In this document: piece after piece, positions 45,730-55,280 of the stretch
How the letters are laid out: the number at the start of each line of letters is the position of its first letter
How positions within the stretch are numbered: position 1 is the stretch's first letter
Origin: Lachnospiraceae bacterium
Lineage (GTDB): Bacteria; Bacillota; Clostridia; Lachnospirales; Lachnospiraceae
Assembly: GCA_014803415.1 (NCBI GenBank)
Contig: JAAVBZ010000045.1
Location: 186,001-250,000 of the forward strand
Direction of reading: 5' to 3'
Length of the DNA stretch: 64,000 nt
The notes under the pieces: model-generated
Told to the model about the DNA's origin: nothing
The model's input: the letters and a program-made list of their open reading frames with translations, nothing else
Databases searched by the model: none
Translations under genes and position numbers: made by a program

Positions 45730-46218
45730 ATGAAAGCTGCAAAAGGAATTGTTTTTAAGTATGGTGACAATGTTGATACTGATGTAATTATTCCGGCAAG
45801 ATATTTAAATTCTTCCGATCCTGCCGAGCTGGCAACTCACTGCATGGAAGATATTGATAAGGATTTTATTAAAAATGTAAAGAAGGGAGATATTATTGTA
45901 GCAGATAAGAATTTTGGCTGTGGTTCCTCCAGAGAACATGCACCGATCGCGATCAAGGCCGCAGGTGTAAGCTGTGTAATCGCAGAAACCTTTGCCAGAA
46001 TTTTTTACAGAAATGCCATCAATATAGGATTGCCCATTATTGAATGTCCCGAAGCTTCCAAAGGAATCGAAGCAGGAGATGAGGTAGAAGTAGATTTTGA
46101 TTCCGGAATCATTCAAAATCTCACAAAAGGCACTCAGTTTAAAGGCCAGGCTTTTCCTGAGTTCATGCAGAAAATCATTGCTGCAGAAGGACTTGTTAAT
46201 TATATCAACCAAAAGTAA
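45730..46218 (+). CDS. leuD: 3-isopropylmalate dehydratase small subunit
   Basis: 162 residues. The swivelling domain: '[17 protein letters not shown]', '[20 protein letters not shown]', '[18 protein letters not shown]'. The short length fits the archaeal/clostridial LeuD type that pairs with the 421-residue LeuC. It has its own AAAGGA ribosome site and closes the ilv/leu run. Confidence 0.97.
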   Translation: MKAAKGIVFKYGDNVDTDVIIPARYLNSSDPAELATHCMEDIDKDFIKNVKKGDIIVADKNFGCGSSREHAPIAIKAAGVSCVIAETFARIFYRNAINIGLPIIECPEASKGIEAGDEVEVDFDSGIIQNLTKGTQFKGQAFPEFMQKIIAAEGLVNYINQK

Positions 46219-46339
46219 TGACTTACAAAAAGAAATGTGATAGAATAGCAGAGTGTTCACAGGAAAAACACATTTTTCTGATAAGGTGTGTCTGGTGAAA
46301 AAGTTATGAAGAAATGGAAAACGAGGAGGAGCTTTACAA

Positions 46340-47608
46340 ATGGCTAAGAAAACGGTGCCTGAAGTAAAAGAGGAACAGAAGGTTCTGACAAAGTATGATA
46401 AAAAAATGGCAGCCAGAAAGGCAAAGGAAGAAGCAGATAAACGTGAGGAAAAGATATTTAAGATCGTATCCACTATTATAGGTATTCTTCTGGCAGTTGC
46501 CATCGTAGGCGGGATCGGATCAACAATTATCAACAGGATGACCGCTATTAACGGAACTTATATTATGGTAGGAGACAGAAAGGTAAGTAAGCTAGAATTT
46601 GATTATTATTACAATGAAACTGTAAATAATTATATCAACAGCTATGGTTCTTTTCTGCCTTATATGGGACTTGATGTAAATCAGGACTTCGCCGATCAGG
46701 CATATGATGAAAATATGACATGGAAAGATATGTTTGATCAAATGACTGTACAGCAGATGATCCAGGTATATGCACTGGCAGATGATGCCCGGGCAAACGG
46801 ATTTACCTATGATGATACAGATGATTATACATTAAGTACAGACGGATTTAAGCAGGCGGCAGAAGCAGCAGGGGTATCTGTCTCAGAATACTATAAGGAT
46901 ACCTTTGGACAGTATGCATCACAGTCCAGAGTGGCTCCTTTCTTAAAGGAAGAGATTCTGGCAGCTGCATATTATAATGATCTGATCGCATCCAATGCTC
47001 CTTCCGAAGAAGAAATTGTGGCATATTATCAGGAAAACACTCAAAATTATGATAAAGTAGATTACAGAAGTTTTATATTCAATGCAGACATTGCAGAGGA
47101 TGCTTCAGAAGATGATATCGCCAAGGCTATGGATGATATCAAGATAAAAGCGGAATCGTTTATGATGGAACGCAGCGCAGGCAGTGATTTTGAAGAACTT
47201 TGCATCAAAAATGCTCCGGAAGAATCAAAAGCTGACTATGAAGATGAAGATACGGAATACTGCTTAAAAGAAGGGCAGCATAATTCCTATATTCCTTCTG
47301 CGATCAGCGGCTGGCTGTATGATGAAGTCAGAAAAGAAGGAGATATTGAAGTAATTGAATCTGCGGATTACCATCAGTACTACGTTGTTGAGTTTTTAAA
47401 CAGATATTATGATGCGGCTGAATCAGATGCTTCGATCTCCAGTCTGCTTGCATCTGACAGTACATCTGAATATATTTCCGGACTAACTGAGAAATATGAA
47501 GTAAATGACATAAAAGGAAAGCTGAAATATCTGAACATTGATACAACAGCGCAGACAGATACTTTGGAGGAAGAAGCAGAAACAGAAGAACCTTCTGAAA
47601 ATGAATAA
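46340..47608 (+). CDS. SurA/PrsA-like membrane-anchored protein, probable extracytoplasmic chaperone
   Basis: 422 residues, GAGGAGG before the ATG. A highly charged cytoplasmic N terminus (~45 residues, Lys/Glu-rich) is followed by one membrane helix ('IVSTIIGILLAVAIVGGIGS') and an outer domain. The outer part has 'VSKLEFDYYYNETVNNYI', 'FKQAAEAAGVSVSEYYKDTF' and 'APSEEEIVAYYQENTQNYDK', as in SurA_N/trigger-factor-like helical domains. A parvulin-type isomerase core is not clearly present. The tail is Glu/Thr-rich. It may help fold secreted proteins. It stands alone behind leuD, with its own strong terminator. Confidence 0.7.
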   Translation: MAKKTVPEVKEEQKVLTKYDKKMAARKAKEEADKREEKIFKIVSTIIGILLAVAIVGGIGSTIINRMTAINGTYIMVGDRKVSKLEFDYYYNETVNNYINSYGSFLPYMGLDVNQDFADQAYDENMTWKDMFDQMTVQQMIQVYALADDARANGFTYDDTDDYTLSTDGFKQAAEAAGVSVSEYYKDTFGQYASQSRVAPFLKEEILAAAYYNDLIASNAPSEEEIVAYYQENTQNYDKVDYRSFIFNADIAEDASEDDIAKAMDDIKIKAESFMMERSAGSDFEELCIKNAPEESKADYEDEDTEYCLKEGQHNSYIPSAISGWLYDEVRKEGDIEVIESADYHQYYVVEFLNRYYDAAESDASISSLLASDSTSEYISGLTEKYEVNDIKGKLKYLNIDTTAQTDTLEEEAETEEPSENE

Positions 47609-47618
47609 AGTTAAGGAA

Positions 47619-47652
47619 AAAGCCTGTGGGCAGCTGCCCACAGGCTTTAAAT
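47619..47652. terminator. strong bidirectional terminator
   Basis: AAAGCCTGTGGGCAG (47619-47633) and CTGCCCACAGGCTTT (47634-47648) are perfectly complementary 15-base arms. The arms are directly adjacent, so the loop uses the innermost bases. It separates convergent genes. Confidence 0.92.
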
Positions 47653-47670
47653 ATATAATCGGTAATATAG

Positions 47671-48456
47671 TTAGCCCTGAAAAGAATTTGCAAAAGAACC
47701 TGCATCGGAAACCGGTTCGCCGCCTGAAAGAAGATGGTGAACATCCCCCATTGACTGTACTCGGAAATAAGCTTCGTTGCTCCAGCGTTCTTCCGTACTT
47801 AGAATAGTAAGTGAAGTAGGCGGAAGGAAAAAGCCATGAACCAATAGAGGGAAAGGAATATTCAATAAATGTGACAGCATAATGCAGATAGCGCCAAGAT
47901 GACAGAAAATAACAATAACAGGTTCCTTTTCCTCCATCTGCTTGCCAGCAATATTTTCTGCATTATCGGGAGATCGGGTATAAGTAACGAATACCTCTTT
48001 TTTATCTGGCTTTCGATAAAAATTATCTTCCCGTATATAACCGTATGTACGTAACAGATCATCAAGATTTTTACATACCTCTTTGTATTTTTCAACAATC
48101 TCAGGGTTTTGTTTCATCACATCGGAATGGACCCATTCTTCTTTTGAAAGCATAAGCGGATCATTGCTCCAGAAAGAGGGAACCAGATCCCATGGTACGC
48201 CAAATTTGCCTGTCACCGGATCAGTGATCGGATAGAAAAACTCTTTGGTCCATTCAAGGATCTGAGCTTTACGATTCATTTTCTCAAGGGTGTAGGAAGC
48301 GGTATCTTTTGCACGGCCGAGAGGTGAACAGTAAAAATCCGTTACCTCCCATTTGCAGATACGTTCTGACAGAAGTTTGGCTTCTCGCCAGCCTTTTTCG
48401 GTAAGGCTGTCGTTTTTATAATCAGGATCGCCATGACGGACAAATATAAGTTTCAT
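47671..48456 (-). CDS. histidine phosphatase family protein
   Basis: 261 residues. The N-terminal 'MKLIFVRHGDPDYKNDSLTE' has the RHG motif with the nucleophilic His; the second catalytic His lies in 'VIVIFCHLGAICIML', and 'KGWREAKLLSER', 'YCSPLGRAKDTASYTLEKM' are also family features. The region ~85-165 is an insertion with Trp- and Glu-rich sequence, longer than in simple phosphoglycerate mutases (~200). It acts on a phosphorylated small molecule of unknown identity. AGAAAGGAAC precedes the ATG. Confidence 0.9.
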   Translation of the reverse strand: MKLIFVRHGDPDYKNDSLTEKGWREAKLLSERICKWEVTDFYCSPLGRAKDTASYTLEKMNRKAQILEWTKEFFYPITDPVTGKFGVPWDLVPSFWSNDPLMLSKEEWVHSDVMKQNPEIVEKYKEVCKNLDDLLRTYGYIREDNFYRKPDKKEVFVTYTRSPDNAENIAGKQMEEKEPVIVIFCHLGAICIMLSHLLNIPFPLLVHGFFLPPTSLTILSTEERWSNEAYFRVQSMGDVHHLLSGGEPVSDAGSFANSFQG

Positions 48457-48532
48457 ATTGATGTTCCTTTCTGTAAAATATACTTTTGATATTTTACCAT
48501 ATTATTAATAAAAAAGAAATAGTTGAACGCAC

Positions 48533-48561
48533 TTGAAACATATGTTCGAATGTGTTACAAT
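48533..48561 (+). promoter_or_regulatory. sigma-A promoter placed for a leaderless NusG-II mRNA
   Basis: TTGAAA (48533-48538), 17 bases, TACAAT (48556-48561). The expected transcription start (about 48567-48569) coincides with the ATG at 48569, and no Shine-Dalgarno lies before that ATG. Confidence 0.6.
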
Positions 48562-48568
48562 ATCTGAT

Positions 48569-48970
48569 ATGAATATACTGAGCAGAGATTTGATTCCCAA
48601 ATTAAGAAACGATATTATTGTAGTGATCATAATTATTATTGCGGCATTTTTAACTTTTCTGATTCCCCGTATTATGAATGGCGGCAGATCAGGCGGCGTG
48701 GCTGTAATCATGCAGGAGGGAGAAGAAATCTGTCGCTATGCACTTTCAGAAGACAGAACAGTTACCGTACAGGGAGCAGATCATGGTTATAATCTGATCC
48801 TGATCAGCGATGGAACTGTCAATGTTACAGATGCTGATTGCCCCGACAAACTATGTGTCAGGCAAAAAAGTATCAGCAAAAACGGCGAAAGTATTATCTG
48901 TCTTCCGCACAAATTGGTCATTTTAATAGAGTCATCGGAGGAAAGTGATCTTGATGCGGTCACGAACTGA
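48569..48970 (+). CDS. NusG domain II-containing membrane-anchored protein
   Basis: 133 residues from the ATG at 48569 ('MNILSRDLIPKLRNDIIVVI'). Longer frames run into the promoter. One membrane helix ('IIVVIIIIIAAFLTFLIPRI') is followed by a NusG_II domain: 'GVAVIMQEGEEICRYALSED', 'DCPDKLCVRQKSISKNG', 'IICLPHKLVILIE'. Family members sit outside the membrane with unknown function and are usually beside a Gx transporter gene, as here (next start 4 bases later). There is no ribosome site, so translation may be leaderless. Confidence 0.9.
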   Translation: MNILSRDLIPKLRNDIIVVIIIIIAAFLTFLIPRIMNGGRSGGVAVIMQEGEEICRYALSEDRTVTVQGADHGYNLILISDGTVNVTDADCPDKLCVRQKSISKNGESIICLPHKLVILIESSEESDLDAVTN

Positions 48971-48973
48971 TAC

Positions 48974-49480
48974 ATGAAAGTAAAAACGGCATATATGGGT
49001 CTTTTGCTGGCATTTGCCCTTATTTTATCTTATATAGAGACGTTGATCCCTTTGCAAGCCGGTATTCCGGGGATTAAGCTGGGACTCGCCAATCTGGCTG
49101 TTATTCTGGCTTTCTATCTGTTTGGATACCGGGAAGCTTTGCTTGTAACAATTGTAAAGGCTTTATTATCCGGTTTCTTGTTTGGTAACCTGACCATGAT
49201 CATCTATAGCCTGTCAGGGGCATTGTTCAGTTTTCTGATCATGGCTTTTATGGTAAAAAGCCGCAAATTTCATCTTCCTGTCATAAGCATATCTGGTGGT
49301 GTCATGCACAATATAGGACAGTTGGTCATCGCTTATCTTGTTATTGATACTTACGGAATTTTTTATTATGTTCCGATATTGTTGCTGGCAGGAGCCATAA
49401 CAGGATTTTTCATCGGCATTACAGCCTCCTTTGTAATGCCTTATATAAAAAATGTGATTGAGAGAGGAAGCAATTTATGA
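48974..49480 (+). CDS. Gx transporter family protein (heptaprenyl diphosphate synthase component I-like)
   Basis: 168 residues, with about five membrane helices: 'MGLLLAFALILSYIETLIPL', 'GIKLGLANLAVILAFYLFGY', 'LVTIVKALLSGFLFGNLTM'. This matches the PF07456 family, misnamed from heptaprenyl diphosphate synthase subunit I and now viewed as a transporter-like S component. It follows the NusG-II gene by three bases and overlaps ruvA by four. The cargo is unknown; a quinone or metal-related role has been suggested for relatives. Cytoplasmic membrane. Confidence 0.88.
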   Translation: MKVKTAYMGLLLAFALILSYIETLIPLQAGIPGIKLGLANLAVILAFYLFGYREALLVTIVKALLSGFLFGNLTMIIYSLSGALFSFLIMAFMVKSRKFHLPVISISGGVMHNIGQLVIAYLVIDTYGIFYYVPILLLAGAITGFFIGITASFVMPYIKNVIERGSNL

Positions 49481-50091
49481 TAGCATTTGTAAGAGGTATG
49501 ATTGAAGAGATATCTGAGGATAATGTGATAATCGATACCGGCGGAATTGGGTACAATATTAAGATTTCTGGTGGAACAGCAGCCGCATTGCCGGGAATCG
49601 GACAGGAAGTAAAGCTCTATACTTATACCTGTGTCCGAGAAGATGCTTTTTTACTGTATGGATTTCTGACCAGAGATGATCTGGAAATTTTCAAAAAACT
49701 GATCACAGTAAATGGTATTGGACCAAGAGGCGGTCTTTCAATCCTGTCAGTTATGAGTGCAGATGACTTAAGATTTGCTATTATTTCAGGAGACTCCAAA
49801 GCAATTGCCAAAGCTCCGGGTATAGGGGCCAAAACAGCAAGCAGAGTAATCCTTGATCTGAAGGATAAAATTTCCCTGGAAGATACTCTTATCAAAAAAG
49901 AAATGAATGGATATACAGGATCTTTAAATGGCATCGACTCTGAAAGCAGCGCCAGAAATGAAGCTGTGGAAGCGCTGGTTGCCCTTGGCTATAGCCCTTC
50001 TGATGCATTAAAAGCTGTGAAGAAGGTGGAAGTTTCCGACGAAACAGATACAGAGACGATTTTAAAGCAGGCCTTAAAAAATATGTTTTAG
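49477..50091 (+). CDS. ruvA: Holliday junction branch migration protein RuvA
   Basis: 204 residues. A tetramer that binds four-way junctions and loads RuvB. Motifs: 'MIAFVRGMIEEISEDNVIID' OB fold, HhH motifs 'ITVNGIGPRGGLSILSVM' and 'KAPGIGAKTASRVILDLK', and C-terminal domain III 'EAVEALVALGYSPSDALKAV' that contacts RuvB. It overlaps the Gx gene and is followed by ruvB 13 bases later. ruvC is absent, as is common in Firmicutes that use RecU. Confidence 0.97.
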   Translation: MIAFVRGMIEEISEDNVIIDTGGIGYNIKISGGTAAALPGIGQEVKLYTYTCVREDAFLLYGFLTRDDLEIFKKLITVNGIGPRGGLSILSVMSADDLRFAIISGDSKAIAKAPGIGAKTASRVILDLKDKISLEDTLIKKEMNGYTGSLNGIDSESSARNEAVEALVALGYSPSDALKAVKKVEVSDETDTETILKQALKNMF

Positions 50092-50104
50092 AAAGTGAAT
50101 TCCT

Positions 50105-51103
50105 ATGGCTAAAAGAGTGATAGAAACGAATTTAATAGAAGAGGATATCAAAATAGAAGGGTCTTTGAGGCCGCAGCAATTGACCGATTATATCGGCCAG
50201 TCCAAGATCAAGGAAAACCTTAAGATTTATATTGAAGCTGCCAAGCAGAGAAATGATCCGTTAGATCATGTTCTCTTTTATGGACCTCCCGGCCTTGGAA
50301 AAACCACACTTGCCGGTATCATTGCCAATGAAATGGGCGTCAATATGAAAGTTACCAGTGGACCGGCTATTGAGAAGCCGGGTGAGATGGCAGCTATTTT
50401 AAATAATCTGCAGGAAGGAGATCTTTTATTTGTAGATGAGATCCATCGTTTGAACAGGCAGGTAGAAGAAGTCTTGTATCCGGCCATGGAGGATTACGCC
50501 ATAGACATTATGATCGGAAAGGGACAGTCAGCCCGTTCCATACGTCTTGACCTGCCGAAGTTTACACTGGTAGGGGCTACCACCAGAGCAGGACTTTTAA
50601 CAGCTCCGCTGCGTGACAGATTTGGCATCATACATCGTCTGGAATTTTATTCAGTAGAAGAGCTTCAGCAGATCATTATGCATTCTGCCAAAGTATTAAA
50701 TGCCCCCATTGATCTGGGAGGAGCTATGGAAATGGCAAGGCGCAGCCGCGGCACACCAAGAATTGCCAATCGAATCTTAAAAAGAGTCCGGGATTTTGCA
50801 CAGGTAAAATATGAAGGTATTATTACGGAGAAAATTGCCGTAACGGCTCTGGATCTTATGGATGTAGATCCTATGGGACTGGATCATATTGACCGGAATA
50901 TGCTGTTTACTATGATCGATAAATTCAGCGGCGGACCGGTAGGGCTTGATACACTGGCAGCTGCGATCGGAGAAGATTCCGGTACCATAGAAGATGTTTA
51001 TGAACCTTATCTTATTAAGAACGGTTTTATTAACAGAACACCCAGAGGAAGGGTAGTGACTGATTTTGCCTACCATCATTTAGGACTTGAAATTCCGACA
51101 TAA
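50105..51103 (+). CDS. ruvB: Holliday junction branch migration helicase RuvB
   Basis: 332 residues. AAA+ motor of branch migration. '[19 protein letters not shown]', Walker A '[20 protein letters not shown]', Walker B '[20 protein letters not shown]', sensor I '[20 protein letters not shown]', arginine finger region and C-terminal winged helix '[20 protein letters not shown]'. Complete, normal length. Confidence 0.98.
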   Translation: MAKRVIETNLIEEDIKIEGSLRPQQLTDYIGQSKIKENLKIYIEAAKQRNDPLDHVLFYGPPGLGKTTLAGIIANEMGVNMKVTSGPAIEKPGEMAAILNNLQEGDLLFVDEIHRLNRQVEEVLYPAMEDYAIDIMIGKGQSARSIRLDLPKFTLVGATTRAGLLTAPLRDRFGIIHRLEFYSVEELQQIIMHSAKVLNAPIDLGGAMEMARRSRGTPRIANRILKRVRDFAQVKYEGIITEKIAVTALDLMDVDPMGLDHIDRNMLFTMIDKFSGGPVGLDTLAAAIGEDSGTIEDVYEPYLIKNGFINRTPRGRVVTDFAYHHLGLEIPT

Positions 51104-51173
51104 TATGCTTATAATCATACTAGAAAGTCTGTTTTGGGGCTTTTCAAGTGCATGAATATAAGAGGTGATATGG

Positions 51174-51575
51174 ATGTCAGTAAAAACAGATACAGAAGTA
51201 ATCATCGGCGGTAAGGTCTTTACCTTAAGCGGATATGAAAGTGAAGAATATTTACAGAAAGTTGCCTCCTATATCAACAACAAGATGGCAGAGTACAACA
51301 AGGTAGATTCCTTTAGACGACAGCCCATAGATACACAGAGCGTTCTATTACAATTAAATATTGCGGATGATTATTTCAAAGCTAAAAAGCAGATCACACT
51401 CCTTGAGGAAGAAATACAAAGCAAGGAGAAGGAATTATATAACTTAAAGCATGAGTTGATAGCGTCTCAGATTAAGCTTGAAAATACAGAGAAGAATATC
51501 AAGAGTCTTCAAAATGAAGTTAATGAAGGGGCCAGAAAAATTGTGCGGCTTGAAACGGAATTAAAGAAGCAGTAA
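51174..51575 (+). CDS. zapA: cell division protein ZapA
   Basis: 133 residues from the ATG at 51174, behind GAGGTG; a GTG at 51165 overlaps that site. N-terminal 'TEVIIGGKVFTLSGYESEEY' and 'VASYINNKMAEYN' match ZapA, which bundles FtsZ. The C-terminal half is a long coiled coil ('ITLLEEEIQSKEKELYNLKH'). It follows ruvB by 70 bases, and a terminator follows. Confidence 0.9.
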   Translation: MSVKTDTEVIIGGKVFTLSGYESEEYLQKVASYINNKMAEYNKVDSFRRQPIDTQSVLLQLNIADDYFKAKKQITLLEEEIQSKEKELYNLKHELIASQIKLENTEKNIKSLQNEVNEGARKIVRLETELKKQ

Positions 51576-51629
51576 GAGCCATACGCTTTAGGAGATTCCA
51601 ATGTTAAAATGAAAAATACATACATAAGA

Positions 51630-51662
51630 AAGCTGTCTTGAAATGGACAGCTTTTACTTTTT
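51630..51662 (+). terminator. intrinsic terminator after zapA
   Basis: AAGCTGTC (51630-51637) pairs with GACAGCTT (51646-51653), followed by TTACTTTTTATT. Confidence 0.8.
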
Positions 51663-51680
51663 ATTGTATATGGAGAAGAT

Positions 51681-53879
51681 ATGAAAAAGGTAGAATTACT
51701 GGCTCCGGCCGGAAATTATGAAGCTTTGACAGGTGCTATAGCTGCCGGTGCGGATGCCGTTTATCTGGGCGGGGATTCTTTTGGGGCCAGAGCTTATGCC
51801 GATAACTTTACACAGGAAGAAATATGTAAGGGTATACAGTACGCCCATGTATTTCAGCGGAAAATATATCTTACAGTCAATACGCTTGTAAAAGAAAAAG
51901 AGTTTATCAGGCTGTATGATTTTTTGCTGCCTTTTTATGAAACAGGACTTGACGGAGTGATCATACAGGATCTTGGTGTTTTTACTTTTATCAGAGAACA
52001 TTTTCCGAATCTTTCACTTCATGTAAGCACCCAGATGACTGTAGCAGGCTCTTACGGTGCGGAATTTCTAAAAAAGGAAGGGGCATCAAGAATTGTTCCG
52101 GCAAGAGAACTTACCCTTGAAGAAATAAAAACCATTAAAAAAAATGTGGATATTGAAATTGAGACGTTTGTTCACGGTGCCATGTGCTATTGCTATTCCG
52201 GACAGTGCCTTTTCAGCAGTATTTTGGGCGGAAGGAGCGGAAACAGAGGACGATGCGCGCAGCCCTGCCGTCTTCCCTATAAGGTAGATGGCGGGCGGGA
52301 AGAGTATCCGCTTAGTATGAAGGACATGTGTACTATAAATATACTTCCTGAATTAATAGAAGCCGGGATCGATTCCTTTAAAATCGAAGGCCGCATGAAA
52401 AAACCGGAATATGCGGCAGGCGTTACAGCAATTTATCGCAAATATATTGACAGGTATTATGAAAATATCGATACCGGTAAGAAAGATACAGCGGCCGATT
52501 ATCATGTGTCCGAAGATGACATGGAGCAATTAAGATCACTTTATATCAGAAGCTCTGTTTCGGAAGGATATTATCATCAGATGAATGGAAGGGACATGAT
52601 CGCACTTTCCACCCCCTCATATTCGGGAAGTGATCCACTTCTTCTTGCCAGGATCAGAGAGCAGTACATTGATTCTGAAATGACATTGCCTGCAGTCATA
52701 GAAGCTGATCTTAAAGCAGGGAAAGCAGCGCATCTTGCCCTGACATGTGGACAGGCTCATGTTTATTTAACAGGAGACATGGTTCAAAAAGCCCAAAAAC
52801 AGCCACTTTCAAAGCAGAAGATTGAAGAACAGCTTCAAAAAAGCGGTGGTACCTGTTTTGAAGTATCCTCTGTACAAACAGATATGGATAATGATATTTT
52901 CATGCCGATAAGTGCTCTTAACCAATTAAGAAGAGACGGTCTTTTGCTTCTTCAAAAAAAGATCATAGAAATAAACGGACTTAGCTATCCGGAAAGATGC
53001 GCGATTCCTTATTCTGTATATGAGGATAGAAAAAATAACGGTGATACAGAGAAAAACCATCATAATCCACAGATCCACGTTCTTGTAAATACCAAAAAGC
53101 AGCTGGAAGCCGCTTTATCAAAGAACCCGAATAGAATTTATGTTGACAGGGTTATACTAGATAAAGATTTTATCAATCAGCTTACGTTATATAAAAAGGA
53201 ATGCTGTGGGGAAGTATATCTGGCATTTCCCTATATTGTCAGAATGAAAGATCATAAACACCTTGAACAGCTTGGGAAATTGTTGAATCTGCCTGTTTTT
53301 GACGGAGCGCTTGTCAGGAATCTTGAATCCTTATCTTATCTGGAAAAACAGGGCAATCAGAAAGCAATTACAGCGGATGCAAATTTATATGCCTGGAATA
53401 GTCATTCTTACAAAAATCTGAGAAGAAGAGCAAAAGAAGTGTATCTGCCCGTGGAATTGAATCTGCATGAGTGGAAAGACCTGCAAAATGCGGCTTTATT
53501 AAATAAGGCTGGCGCTTCAGTTGTGGTTTATGGCAGACTTCCCATGATGATTTCTGCCGGCTGTGTCAAAAAAACAGAAGGCAGCTGCAGGATGCAGTCA
53601 GGATGGAATATTTTAACCGACAGGTATCAAAAAGATTTTCCTGTTTATAATGACTGCACATACTGTTATAATATCATTTATAACAGTGTTCCCCTTTCGC
53701 TTCATAAATTATTTGATGCGAAAAATCTGAAAGCCGGTATCTGTCGTCTTGACTTTACAGTTGAAGACCAGACAGAAACAGAAAAGATCATTGAATATTT
53801 TCAAAAGATATCTGTATGTTATGAAGAGCCTTTTTACAAGGAATTTACTACCGGACATTATAAACGAGGAGTCGAGTAG
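51681..53879 (+). CDS. U32 peptidase-family protein with DUF3656, RlhA-like rRNA hydroxylation factor
   Basis: 732 residues. The N-terminal U32 domain has 'KKVELLAPAGNYEALTGAIA', 'GADAVYLGGDSFGARAYADN', 'SLHVSTQMTVAGSYGAEFLK' and the cysteine cluster 'GAMCYCYSGQCLFSSI' with 'GRCAQPCRLPY', which probably binds Fe-S. The middle and C-terminal parts fit DUF3656 ('KAAHLALTCGQAHVYLTGD'). E. coli RlhA (YdcP) with this layout introduces 5-hydroxycytidine into 23S rRNA using prephenate. That makes RNA modification the likeliest role, rather than proteolysis. AAGG-poor ribosome site (GGAGAAG). Confidence 0.88.
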   Translation: MKKVELLAPAGNYEALTGAIAAGADAVYLGGDSFGARAYADNFTQEEICKGIQYAHVFQRKIYLTVNTLVKEKEFIRLYDFLLPFYETGLDGVIIQDLGVFTFIREHFPNLSLHVSTQMTVAGSYGAEFLKKEGASRIVPARELTLEEIKTIKKNVDIEIETFVHGAMCYCYSGQCLFSSILGGRSGNRGRCAQPCRLPYKVDGGREEYPLSMKDMCTINILPELIEAGIDSFKIEGRMKKPEYAAGVTAIYRKYIDRYYENIDTGKKDTAADYHVSEDDMEQLRSLYIRSSVSEGYYHQMNGRDMIALSTPSYSGSDPLLLARIREQYIDSEMTLPAVIEADLKAGKAAHLALTCGQAHVYLTGDMVQKAQKQPLSKQKIEEQLQKSGGTCFEVSSVQTDMDNDIFMPISALNQLRRDGLLLLQKKIIEINGLSYPERCAIPYSVYEDRKNNGDTEKNHHNPQIHVLVNTKKQLEAALSKNPNRIYVDRVILDKDFINQLTLYKKECCGEVYLAFPYIVRMKDHKHLEQLGKLLNLPVFDGALVRNLESLSYLEKQGNQKAITADANLYAWNSHSYKNLRRRAKEVYLPVELNLHEWKDLQNAALLNKAGASVVVYGRLPMMISAGCVKKTEGSCRMQSGWNILTDRYQKDFPVYNDCTYCYNIIYNSVPLSLHKLFDAKNLKAGICRLDFTVEDQTETEKIIEYFQKISVCYEEPFYKEFTTGHYKRGVE

Positions 53880-55280
53880 ATGGAATTATACATCAGCGAG
53901 TTTTCCAAATATATTATAACATTGCTGATCGCGTTATATACATATGAATGTTTTGCAGTATTTCGGTTTGATAATGAAGAACGCAGAAACGGAATTTATA
54001 CCAGACAGAATATCTTAATGTTTGCTTTGCATTTCAGCTGTTTTATCGTGATCTGTTTTGAAACAGGTGATTTCACATATCTGTTCTTTTATGCATTTCA
54101 ACAGATCATTCTGTATGCAGCCATTGTTCTTTTCCGGATGATATACCCAAAAGCAAACCGGCTCATTATCAATAATATGTGTATACTGCTTTCTATAGGT
54201 TTTGTTATTTTAACAAGACTTTCTTTTGAAAAAGCGATCAAGCAGTTCATAATAGTGACAGGTTCATTGGTTGCGGCGATGATCATTCCGTATTTTGTAC
54301 ATGAGTTTAAATTTCTTAAAGATCTTAAATGGATCTATGCTGTTGTTGGGATCGTGGCGCTTTCCATTGTTTTAATACTGGGGCAGACGACTTACGGAAG
54401 TAAATTATCTTATTCCATAGCAGGTATTACTTTTCAGCCTTCTGAATTTGTGAAGATCATCTTTGTATTTTATATTGCAGGCGCTCTCCATAAGGCCTCA
54501 GGTTTTTTTGAAGTATTTACTACTGCAGTAATCGCAGCGGCGCATGTTATTGTACTTGTATGCAGTAAAGACCTTGGAAGCGCGCTTATTTTCTTTGTAG
54601 TTTATGTGCTTATGGTCTTTGTGGCAAGCGGTAAGGTGATCTATCTTATTGCCGGAGGATTTGGCGGATGCGCTGCGGCCTATATTGCTTTCAGGGTTTT
54701 TACACATGTGCAGGTAAGGGTACAGGCGTGGAAGGATCCATGGAGCGTCATTGATTCTACCGGTTATCAGATCACGCAGTCATTATTTGCCATTTCAAGC
54801 GGAGGCTGGTTCGGATTGGGATTATTTAAAGGAACACCGGAATCCATTCCTTTTGTAGAAGCGGATTTTGTTTTTTCGGCAGTGGCAGAAGAACTTGGGA
54901 TTTTATTTGCAATATGTCTGATCCTGATCTGCGTCAGCTGCTTTATTATGTTTATGAATATATCTGTTAAACTGAATGATAAGTTTTATCAACTGACAGC
55001 ATTCGGACTTGGTATTACTTATATTTTTCAGGTCTTTCTGACAATCGGAGGAGGGACAAAATTCATTCCGCTGACAGGTGTTACACTGCCTTTTATCAGT
55101 TATGGCGGCAGCTCCGTTTTGACCACACTCATTATGTTCTCTGTTATTGTGGGACTGTATCTGATCAGGGATGATGAAGCCGAGGCCGAGAAACTGATAA
55201 AGAAAAAGACTAAACGAAAAAAGAGAAGAAAGAAAGCGGAAGATTTAGAAGATGACAGTGAAGAACACAATGAAATCTAA
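53880..55280 (+). CDS. FtsW/RodA/SpoVE-family peptidoglycan polymerase
   Basis: 466 residues beginning directly after the stop of the previous gene. About ten or more membrane helices. SEDS motifs 'ITFQPSEFVKIIFVFYIA', 'CSKDLGSALIFFVVY' (catalytic Asp), 'TGYQITQSLFAISSGGWFG' and 'LPFISYGGSSVLTTLIM' near the end. It polymerises lipid II outside the membrane with a class B PBP, here the next gene overlapping by 11 bases. The tail is very basic (KKKTKRKKRRKKAED). The N-terminal ~150 residues before the core are longer than usual. Elongation, division or sporulation role undecided. Confidence 0.93.
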   Translation: MELYISEFSKYIITLLIALYTYECFAVFRFDNEERRNGIYTRQNILMFALHFSCFIVICFETGDFTYLFFYAFQQIILYAAIVLFRMIYPKANRLIINNMCILLSIGFVILTRLSFEKAIKQFIIVTGSLVAAMIIPYFVHEFKFLKDLKWIYAVVGIVALSIVLILGQTTYGSKLSYSIAGITFQPSEFVKIIFVFYIAGALHKASGFFEVFTTAVIAAAHVIVLVCSKDLGSALIFFVVYVLMVFVASGKVIYLIAGGFGGCAAAYIAFRVFTHVQVRVQAWKDPWSVIDSTGYQITQSLFAISSGGWFGLGLFKGTPESIPFVEADFVFSAVAEELGILFAICLILICVSCFIMFMNISVKLNDKFYQLTAFGLGITYIFQVFLTIGGGTKFIPLTGVTLPFISYGGSSVLTTLIMFSVIVGLYLIRDDEAEAEKLIKKKTKRKKRRKKAEDLEDDSEEHNEI

